NCBI GenBank assembly: GCA_019894875.1
Contig: JAGXNR010000064.1
Location: 1-15,575 of the forward strand
Reading direction: 5' to 3'
Source of the DNA: Promethearchaeota archaeon
GTDB taxonomy: Archaea; Asgardarchaeota; Lokiarchaeia; Sigynarchaeales; SOKP01
DNA length: 15,575 nt
This document shows, one piece after another, positions 1 to 5,574 of this stretch (position 1 is its first letter; the number at the start of each line of letters is the position of its first letter). The notes under the pieces were generated by a model, which saw nothing but the letters and a program-made list of their open reading frames with translations, was not told where the DNA came from and did not search any database. The translations under genes and the position numbers were made by a program.

Positions 1-185
1 TTTAGCTTCAAGAGCTTGTAATTCTGGTTTGGGCTTGGGTTTAACTTCAAGAGCTTGTAATTCTGGTTTGGGTTTAGCTTCAAGAGCTTGTAATTCTGGT
101 TTGGGCTTGGGTTTAACTTCAAGAGCTTGTAATTCTGGTTTGGGTTTAGGTTTAACTCCAAGAGTTTGTAATTCGGGTTTTGGTT
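1..185 (-). repeat. Tandem coding repeat, 33/39-bp units
   Basis: The core aagagcttgt occurs on the plus strand at 10, 49, 82 and 121, with a diverged copy (aagagtttgt) at 160, giving spacings of 39, 33, 39 and 39 bp. All spacings are multiples of three, so the minus-strand reading frame is kept. The units encode PELQALEVKPKPK (13 residues) or PELQALEAKPK (11 residues). The rightmost copy, nearest the G domain, is the most diverged. The array continues beyond the left edge, so the copy number is unknown. Confidence 0.9.
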
Positions 186-1212
186 TAGGTTCTGGTTTTG
201 GTATAATGTCAAATTTGTCTTTTCTAAATTTAGAACTAATTATCAATAGCTCATTTTCTTCTCTTGTTAACTTATTTAATGTTTCTAGTTGTAGCTCAGT
301 ATTCTTTTTAGAAATTTCCAGTGATTTTCTTAATTTATCAACTAAATCTATAGTTGATTTAATATTGTACTTTTTTAATTGATTTAATTCTTTTTCCGTT
401 TCTGAAATACTTTCTATGAAATTATCAGAAAGTGTGGTTTTTTGAAGGGAAATTTTTTGCAATTCTTGTTGAATAAATTCATGATATTTTCTCTCTTTAT
501 CTTCTTCTTGTGAGGGAATTTCTTCTAATTTTATTTTAGGTTTTAGATCACGGAGTTTTAGGTCAATAGAACTTAAATTGACTAATTGTCCCCTTAATTC
601 CTCTTCAGTTTTCCCTATAAGGTCAATAAATTCTACACTAGAATTTTCAGGAACTAAATCCGGGAGTAAGATCTCAGACTTTTTTAAAAATGTGTAAATT
701 AATAATTCAAAGCAGTTATCGACGTTTAATTCAGATGTAGCGGAAGTTATTAAAAAAATTTTTTTTTCGCCTAAATAATTTTGAACTGCTTCTTTAAAAT
801 CTTTATTTAACAAGAGTTTGTCTAATTTATTTCCAACTATAAGAATTAAGGGCTCTTCTGAATACCGATTAATTCTGTTTAAAAAATTCTTCTCATAAGA
901 TTTTATCGTTAATTCTGGTTTTGTTAAATCAAAAACTACTAGGGCTATATCAACATCAGAAAAAAATGCATTATTAATATTGGGATTAATAGCCCGATTT
1001 CCTCCTACATCCCAAATGTTTAGTTTAAATGTTACTCCTGTTTTTTCTAATATATAATCTTTTCGACTTACCTTACTATTAATTGTAGGTGAATAATTTT
1101 TTGGGACTTCTTTTCCTAGGAATACATTTACTAAGGATGTTTTTCCAACTCCCCCTTCTCCATATACACCAAGTTTTAAATTAACTTTATTACCCAATTT
1201 AATATCCGCCAA
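1..1212 (-). CDS. Ras-superfamily small GTPase with coiled-coil and PKP-repeat C-terminal extension (partial, runs off left edge)
   Basis: The minus-strand frame is open from a TAA at 1221-1219 to the window edge: 404 codons without a stop, and no methionine codon. The likely start is TTG at 1212, reading MADIKLG; a second TTG lies five codons later. The G domain is clear: P-loop GEGGVGKT (residues 18-25), a switch I threonine in SPTI (Thr43), WDVGGN (67-72), NKLD (128-131) and SAT (157-159). The DxGG form resembles Arf/Rab-like proteins, but the position of the catalytic Gln is Asn72. From about residue 180 the G domain gives way to a charged, helix-prone, probably coiled-coil stretch, and from about 338 to Pro/Lys-rich repeats containing PELQALE. 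Ras-like GTPases usually stop near 170-200 residues, so over half of the visible protein is extension. The role (membrane traffic, polarity or signalling) is inferred only from family. The C-terminus is unseen, so any lipidation motif is unknown. Confidence 0.85.
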   Translation of the reverse strand, partial: MADIKLGNKVNLKLGVYGEGGVGKTSLVNVFLGKEVPKNYSPTINSKVSRKDYILEKTGVTFKLNIWDVGGNRAINPNINNAFFSDVDIALVVFDLTKPELTIKSYEKNFLNRINRYSEEPLILIVGNKLDKLLLNKDFKEAVQNYLGEKKIFLITSATSELNVDNCFELLIYTFLKKSEILLPDLVPENSSVEFIDLIGKTEEELRGQLVNLSSIDLKLRDLKPKIKLEEIPSQEEDKERKYHEFIQQELQKISLQKTTLSDNFIESISETEKELNQLKKYNIKSTIDLVDKLRKSLEISKKNTELQLETLNKLTREENELLIISSKFRKDKFDIIPKPEPKPKPELQTLGVKPKPKPELQALEVKPKPKPELQALEAKPKPELQALEVKPKPKPELQALEAK

Positions 1213-1488
1213 GCAGAATTAACTAAAATATTCTAGGAAAGCTTTCAGCATTTAACGAATAATTGCTTTCAAAAAGCCACTTAATTCATAAATTCTTAAC
1301 ATGTAATTTATATTTAAATTTATTTAGAAAACTTGTTTGATAATCTTAATTTAACTTATTCTACAATTGAAACCATTCCTTAAAGATCAAGTAGCAGATT
1401 AATAATATTATTGAAACGTTAGTAATTAAATAATTAAATAGTTTTTAATCTTATTTTCAAATACTTCTAACAAAAAATATTTTGAAAA
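1213..1488. other. Divergent intergenic region between the GTPase and the 77-aa gene
   Basis: This 276-base AT-rich region should contain the promoters of both flanking genes. Possible TATA-like stretches are ttatatttaaattta near 1308 and the A/T run around 1424-1440 for the plus-strand gene. I see no convincing ORF, tRNA or structured RNA in it. Confidence 0.5.
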
Positions 1489-1722
1489 ATGAATGCAAAG
1501 AAAAAAATTGAAGTAATATCTGATATAATAGAAAGATTTGATGAAGGTAGCTGTTTATATTGCGGTAGCACATTAAACGGAGATTTAGAAGACTATGATG
1601 AATTTTATGGTGATGATTGGTGTCCTGATTGCTGCGAGAATATAGATCCTGATAAAGATTGGGATAGTGCGTGTATAAAAGCAATAGATAAAGTAATTCA
1701 TGAAGAAAAATTTAAACCTTAA
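1489..1722 (+). CDS. Small acidic zinc-ribbon-like protein (77 aa)
   Basis: ATG at 1489. I do not recognise a specific family. Two cysteine pairs, C22-LY-C25 followed by Gly and C45-PD-C48 (with C49), are 19 residues apart, as in a small zinc ribbon or knuckle. The stretch between them is strongly acidic (DLEDYDEFYGDD). A further Cys lies at 62. There is no signal peptide or membrane segment. The gene ends 17 nt before the SMP-30-like gene on the same strand, so the two are probably co-transcribed. The conserved-looking CxxC spacing argues that this is a real gene and not chance. The opposite-strand ORF over the same bases has no recognisable features. The function is unknown. Confidence 0.6.
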   Translation: MNAKKKIEVISDIIERFDEGSCLYCGSTLNGDLEDYDEFYGDDWCPDCCENIDPDKDWDSACIKAIDKVIHEEKFKP

Positions 1723-1739
1723 TAATAGAGGCGTGGAAT

Positions 1740-2567
1740 TTGGTAATTCTTAAAACAGAGGTGCTTCTTGATGGTTTATTATTCCCTGAAAGTCCTCGAT
1801 GGTATAACAATAAACTTTGGTTTTCTGACCAAGAAATGAATAAAGTAATGACTGTTAATCTTGAAGGGGAGGTTGAAATTATTATTGAGATGGAAAATCG
1901 CCCCTCTGGTTTAGGATGGCTACCTGATGGAAAATTATTAATAGTTTCAATGGAAGATAGAAGATTGCTTTCACTTGATCCTAGTGGGCTCAATGAATAC
2001 GCGGATTTAAGTAGATTATCAACGTTTTACTGTAATGATATGGTTGTAGATAAGAAAGGTCGTGCGTATGTAGGTAATTTTGGTTTTGATTACTTTAATA
2101 GGGAATCTTTTGTTCCTGCTGAAATTGTTCTTGTAACTTCTAAAGGTAATGCTCGAGTAGTTGCAAATGATATGGCATTTCCAAATGGCACAGTCATTAC
2201 TCCTGATGAAAAACTCCTTATTGTTGCCGAAACCTTCGCAACCCGACTTACAGCTTTTAACATTTTGGATGATGGATCTCTGACTGACCGCCGTATTTGG
2301 GCTAGTCTTAGAGCAATTCCCCCAGATGGAATCTGTTTAGATGCTGAAGGTGCGATATGGGTCTCTGCACCAGGACGCCATCGAGTTGTACGCGTTCTTG
2401 AAGGAGGAGAAATAACCCACAAAGTAAAAGTTGAGACAGATGCCTATGCTTGCATGTTAGGTGGTCCGGAACGTGATATACTTTTTATAACTACATCCAC
2501 AGACGAAAGAAATAATGGTCGTATTGAATTTGTTAAAGTGGATGTGCCTGGAGTAGGTCTTCCGTAA
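1740..2567 (+). CDS. SMP-30/gluconolactonase/LRE-like family hydrolase
   Basis: This is a 275-residue six-bladed beta-propeller protein of the SMP-30/gluconolactonase type. Family members use one divalent metal ion to hydrolyse lactones of sugar acids. The expected metal ligands are visible: Glu17 in FPESPRW, Asn149 in FPNGT and Asp196 in PPDGI, plus the CND element at 98-100. Propeller repeats show as WLPDGKLLIVS (60-70) and DAEGAIWVS (201-209). The length fits the family (about 270-300). No signal peptide is evident, so it is probably cytoplasmic. The start is TTG at 1740, with GAGG at 1728-1731 eight bases upstream; the next good in-frame candidate is GTG a few codons on. It follows the 77-aa gene by 17 nt. 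The true substrate cannot be read from the sequence, since members include lactonases and non-sugar esterases. Confidence 0.88.
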   Translation: MVILKTEVLLDGLLFPESPRWYNNKLWFSDQEMNKVMTVNLEGEVEIIIEMENRPSGLGWLPDGKLLIVSMEDRRLLSLDPSGLNEYADLSRLSTFYCNDMVVDKKGRAYVGNFGFDYFNRESFVPAEIVLVTSKGNARVVANDMAFPNGTVITPDEKLLIVAETFATRLTAFNILDDGSLTDRRIWASLRAIPPDGICLDAEGAIWVSAPGRHRVVRVLEGGEITHKVKVETDAYACMLGGPERDILFITTSTDERNNGRIEFVKVDVPGVGLP

Positions 2568-2672
2568 ATATTATATTGTTTTTAATTAAGCAAGGAACTA
2601 TCTAATGCTATATTAATTAAGAAAAAGTATTATTCATAACAAAATCAATTATAGCAACTGGATTTATTGCCG

Positions 2673-3431
2673 TTAATGACCTCCCAACGTCAGTAACACT
2701 ACCATTAATAGTATTCCTGTTATTATCATTATAAGTTGGCGGATACTATATTTTAAATCAGTATGCTGATGAAGATCAGGTGTTAAATCAGAAAGTGCAA
2801 TATAAATGAAACTGGATGCGGAAATTGCTAAAATGTAAGGAACCACTGGAGTTATACTGCCAATTATAAAAAATCCTATTATAGCAGCGGGTATTGTTGT
2901 AGAACTCGAAATAACATTATAGAGAAATGCTTTTTTCTTTGTATAACCCGAATGGAGTAAGATTCCGAAATCACCGGTTTCATGAGCAAGTTCATGAACC
3001 AGAATTGTTAATCCCGCACTAATTCCTAAAGTTATATCAGTTAAAAAAGCAGCAGCAATTACAATTCCATCTGTAAGATTATGAAGTGAATCACCTATTA
3101 ATATAATAGGACCTGAAGCATGTGAATGAACTTCACACTCTTTATTTCGACAATTCCTCCAAATAATAATCTTTTCCATGAAAAAGAATACTATAATTCC
3201 TCCTAATACATATGGCATAATCAAATGCGCTTCTCCACCCAATCCTTCTACAGCTTCTGGTATCAAACCTAAGAGTGCTGCTGCTAGTAGAACCCCCGTA
3301 GCAAAAGATATTAAAATTGGGATAAGGATTTTTTGATACTTTTCACCTATAAATACAAAAGCAGCTGCAACTGTAATAGCACCAATACTCCCTAAAATAC
3401 TAAATAAAATAATCCAAATTAGCACTCCCAA
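2673..3431 (-). CDS. ZIP-family divalent metal transporter
   Basis: This is a 252-residue membrane protein with about eight hydrophobic segments. The two intramembrane metal-site motifs of ZIP transporters are present: HNLTD (His117, Asn118, Asp121) and HELAHE followed by TGDF (His146, Glu147, His150, Glu151). ZIP proteins bring Zn2+, Fe2+ or Mn2+ into the cytosol. The second motif resembles the LIV-1 subgroup HExPHExGD but has Ala in place of Pro. The loop before the HN helix is short and only weakly His-rich (CEVHSHA, 99-105). The start is TTG at 3431, and no ATG occurs in frame before residue 72. A 17-bp palindrome lies just upstream and could be an operator. The gene shares its strand with the two genes on its right but is separated from the nearest by 91 nt. 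Confidence 0.9.
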   Translation of the reverse strand: MGVLIWIILFSILGSIGAITVAAAFVFIGEKYQKILIPILISFATGVLLAAALLGLIPEAVEGLGGEAHLIMPYVLGGIIVFFFMEKIIIWRNCRNKECEVHSHASGPIILIGDSLHNLTDGIVIAAAFLTDITLGISAGLTILVHELAHETGDFGILLHSGYTKKKAFLYNVISSSTTIPAAIIGFFIIGSITPVVPYILAISASSFIYIALSDLTPDLHQHTDLKYSIRQLIMIITGILLMVVLLTLGGH

Positions 3432-3466
3432 ATCATCACTTCTATGTTATTTATTTATTAAAATGT

Positions 3467-3483
3467 ATCTGATAATATTAGAT
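3467..3483. promoter_or_regulatory. Palindrome upstream of the ZIP gene, possible operator
   Basis: The 17-base sequence atctgataatattagat pairs with its own reverse complement at 7 of 8 positions around a central A. It lies 36-52 bp upstream of the ZIP start, next to an A/T-rich stretch (about 3449-3463) that could be the minus-strand TATA box. An operator for a metal-sensing repressor would fit, but in such AT-rich DNA a chance palindrome is quite possible. Confidence 0.25.
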
Positions 3484-3522
3484 CGTAAATATAAAATATG
3501 TAAAAAACTATCCTATTTGGAT

Positions 3523-4110
3523 TTATAAAAGAAAAACTTTATCAAAGACTTGCGGTAAGTTATCTCTTATATTTTTACGAGCAGTTATAATAAACACAAT
3601 TGCAATAATACCTCCTAAACCAAATTGAATAATTCCATTTAAAAAAAATTCATATAATGCCCCAGGGCCTCCAAAAAAAAAGATTTCATAGAGAAAATAA
3701 CCGTAAGTCATTGTAATACCTCCAATAATCACTGCGAAAACATCTCTATAATTTATTCTTGATTTCATATTTTTAGGATCCGCAATTAAACCCACAAGGA
3801 AGCCTTCCAAACCTTTTATAACTAAAGTTGCAGGAGCATATATGGTATAACCTAAGAAAATATCTGCTAATGATGATCCAACTCCTCCAGCAATACCACC
3901 TATTATTGGTCCAAACATCATGCCTGTAATCATTACACCTGCATCTCCAATATTAATGAATCCTTGAGTAGCGGGAATAGGAATAGAAATAATCATTGTT
4001 AATACACAAATCAAAGCAGAGAAAAGTCCTACAATTGACAGAGAAAGAGTATTTGTAGGGAGTAAATAACCCATAAATCCCTTTTTCTTTGAGATGTTTT
4101 CATTAACCAT
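3523..4110 (-). CDS. ECF-type transporter substrate-binding (S) component, vitamin or cofactor-precursor uptake
   Basis: This is a 195-residue membrane protein with about six hydrophobic segments. It has the typical S-component features: an N-terminal helix with SLSIVGLFSAL (23-33), then FINIGDAGVMITGMMFGP (51-68), GGIAGGVGSSLADIFLG (71-87) and APATLVIKGLEGFLVGL (92-108). S components bind vitamins, pyrimidine precursors or metals and partner with an EcfT membrane subunit and EcfA ATPases to import them. No EcfA or EcfT gene is in this window, so it would rely on a shared energising module elsewhere. The substrate cannot be assigned. The start is ATG at 4108-4110, preceded by a strong Shine-Dalgarno-like GGGGAG at 4122-4117. 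No riboswitch is evident in the 78-nt leader. Confidence 0.85.
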   Translation of the reverse strand: MVNENISKKKGFMGYLLPTNTLSLSIVGLFSALICVLTMIISIPIPATQGFINIGDAGVMITGMMFGPIIGGIAGGVGSSLADIFLGYTIYAPATLVIKGLEGFLVGLIADPKNMKSRINYRDVFAVIIGGITMTYGYFLYEIFFFGGPGALYEFFLNGIIQFGLGGIIAIVFIITARKNIRDNLPQVFDKVFLL

Positions 4111-4174
4111 TTTATACTCCCCATTTTATTTGTGTTTAAAAATACTAAGGATTGCTACCATAAAGATTTGAGTT

Positions 4175-4184
4175 AAAAAAAAAA
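4175..4184 (-). terminator. Oligo-T terminator after the Cys-rich gene
   Basis: On the minus strand a run of ten T lies four bases past the stop codon of the 4189-5145 gene. Archaeal RNA polymerase terminates at oligo-T tracts without needing a hairpin. This suggests the Cys-rich gene is transcribed separately from the S-component gene. Confidence 0.5.
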
Positions 4185-4188
4185 TAAA

Positions 4189-5145
4189 TTAAAAATTTGA
4201 ATATATCATAAATTTAGTACCAGATCCCAAAGAATAAATTTCGAACTTGCTACCGCGTTTGGTTTCGCAGAACATCTGAATCATTGGAAATAAGTAAATT
4301 TGAGATGTTATTTGTGCATCTTTATCTTTTTCATGTTTTTTGTAATCACTTCTTGCGGCCCCAATTGTTTTACTTATATTTTTATTCATATAACCTAATG
4401 ATGCTTCTGTTTTAGATTCCAATTCTTTAAAATCACTAAACCTAATTCCTTCTACATCCTCGATCATTTTATGAAGATCATCTCCAATTTCCTTCTCATA
4501 CTTGGTTTGAGCGCTACTATGTAAGATTGGAACTCCTGTTATTACTGTTTTGAATGGGACGGGAAGAACCTCATATTTATACATATTTTTATGCCCTCCG
4601 CACTCTTTGCATGTTTCATGTATATTTCCAGTTCCATAGCAAGCACCACATGGATAGGAAAAAGGGTTTTTTTCTTTTTTTTGCTCTTCTCCAACTAACA
4701 CAGTAAAAGTTTCCTCAATTTTTCCAGTTCCTTTACAAGTTTTACATTTATCTTCAATATATCCCTTACCACTACATTTTTTACAAGGAACAGCTTGAAT
4801 TGACTCAAAATGAGGAACTCTATCATCACCTTTCCATGTCTCCTTATCAATTTTACTTGCTCCTTTAAAGGAATAATATTGCTCTCTACCTACCCTTGGA
4901 GGTGTCACTAAATTTTCTTCTTTCTCTTTTGATACGGGTCCAAGAGATCTCTTAACAGCGAAATATATAGCCGCCTCCTTCATTGTATCCTTAACATATT
5001 CTGCTGCACTTATCGCATCTAAAGAAAAAACTGCGCCTTTCGTTCCAAATTGTTTTTCCATCTTTTTACGATCTGTTCTAACAGCTTTTTGTTTCCATCG
5101 TTCAAAGATATCATCAAGATTAGGTGTTTTTATTCTTACCGACAT
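4189..5145 (-). CDS. Protein with DnaJ-type Cys-rich zinc-binding domain but no J domain
   Basis: A 318-residue protein of a family I cannot name. Its centre carries four CxxCxGxG-like motifs in DnaJ order: CKKCSGKG (121-128), CKTCKGTG (134-141), CGACYGTG (166-173) and a degenerate CKECGGHK (179-186). In DnaJ/Hsp40 these eight cysteines bind two zinc ions and contact unfolded substrate. There is no J domain (no HPD) at the N-terminus. Instead there are about 120 residues of charged, partly helical sequence, and about 130 residues follow the zinc domain. It has no signal peptide or membrane segment. It could be a chaperone-like or scaffold protein, or simply share the zinc fold. The start is ATG at 5143-5145. 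It is transcribed divergently from the 53-aa ORF and ends in an oligo-T tract. Confidence 0.82.
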   Translation of the reverse strand: MSVRIKTPNLDDIFERWKQKAVRTDRKKMEKQFGTKGAVFSLDAISAAEYVKDTMKEAAIYFAVKRSLGPVSKEKEENLVTPPRVGREQYYSFKGASKIDKETWKGDDRVPHFESIQAVPCKKCSGKGYIEDKCKTCKGTGKIEETFTVLVGEEQKKEKNPFSYPCGACYGTGNIHETCKECGGHKNMYKYEVLPVPFKTVITGVPILHSSAQTKYEKEIGDDLHKMIEDVEGIRFSDFKELESKTEASLGYMNKNISKTIGAARSDYKKHEKDKDAQITSQIYLFPMIQMFCETKRGSKFEIYSLGSGTKFMIYSNF

Positions 5146-5232
5146 ATTTTTTTCACTTTTTTAAAAATAAAGTATTGATTTCATTAACTTTATTTATTTG
5201 ATTTAGAATTATAAAAATATAAAATAGAATGA

Positions 5233-5249
5233 TTTATAATCTTTATAAG
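5233..5249 (+). promoter_or_regulatory. Candidate TATA box for the 53-aa ORF
   Basis: An A/T-rich element (around ttataatctttataag) lies about 50-60 bases upstream of the ATG at 5297, in the divergent intergenic region. That is compatible with an archaeal TATA box at -26 and a leader of about 25 nt. It is a position and composition argument only, in DNA that is AT-rich everywhere. Confidence 0.3.
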
Positions 5250-5296
5250 AAGAAAATTATAATTAAAAACCTAATTAAGAAAAAGAAGTATTAAAA

Positions 5297-5458
5297 ATGT
5301 CTGCAGAAGAACGTCAAGCAGTTGAATACTTCCTTGAATGGATTAAAGGAGGCTCCTTCGCACAATGGGTAGAGCATTTTTTAAATCAAGGAGATGAAGA
5401 GAAGCTTAGGCAGGTTAAAGAAGTCTACGATAAAATCAAAATCATTTTTGGTTTTTAA
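5297..5458 (+). CDS. Short ORF, 53 aa, unknown function
   Basis: ATG at about 5297 opens a 53-codon frame (starts MSAEERQAVEYF, ends KIKIIFGF) with a TAA at 5456-5458. The product is predicted to be mostly amphipathic helix, with Trp at 15 and 24 and a charged second half (QGDEEKLRQVKEVYDKIK). There are no cysteines, signal peptide or membrane segment. It sits between a divergent promoter region and a T-rich tract, which makes it look like an independent small transcription unit. I recognise no family. The balanced amino-acid composition, unlike the Lys/Asn/Ile/Phe-rich products of random AT-rich frames, is the main argument that it is real. Confidence 0.55.
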   Translation: MSAEERQAVEYFLEWIKGGSFAQWVEHFLNQGDEEKLRQVKEVYDKIKIIFGF

Positions 5459-5490
5459 ATTTTCTCTATTTTTTATTTATTTTTTATATC
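5459..5490 (+). terminator. T-rich terminator after the 53-aa ORF
   Basis: Immediately after the stop codon the plus strand has several T-runs, including two of six T (ttctctattttttatttattttttat lies across this stretch in pieces). This is typical of archaeal oligo-T termination and separates the small ORF from the helicase gene. Confidence 0.4.
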
Positions 5491-5530
5491 TACTTCGATT
5501 CATTAATAGATAAATTGAAGTTCATGGATT

Positions 5531-5543
5531 CATTTTATATAGT
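5531..5543 (+). promoter_or_regulatory. Candidate TATA box for the helicase gene
   Basis: The element ttttatatagtt lies about 35 bases upstream of the TTG start at 5575. With TBP-directed initiation about 25 bases downstream, the mRNA would have only a very short leader, which fits the absence of a Shine-Dalgarno sequence before this start. Confidence 0.4.
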
Positions 5544-5574
5544 TAAATTTTAGCACTATAACGGGTATTTATTT

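Noticed and set aside
1..185. CRISPR-like direct repeats
   Set aside because: The units are contiguous, multiples of three, without unique spacers, and encode a protein repeat.
29..382. Plus-strand ORF with repeated CNSGLGL units
   Set aside because: It is the antisense of the GTPase repeat tail; the minus strand has a full G domain in continuous frame, so this is a shadow.
2584..2624. Repeated ttaattaag near 2588 and 2613 as an attachment site or direct repeat
   Set aside because: The repeats are short and low in complexity, as expected by chance in AT-rich DNA; no integrase or mobile gene is nearby.
4111..4188. Riboswitch leader before the ECF S component
   Set aside because: Only 78 nt are available, very AT-rich, with no recognisable TPP, FMN or other aptamer core; part of it is the poly-T terminator of the upstream gene.
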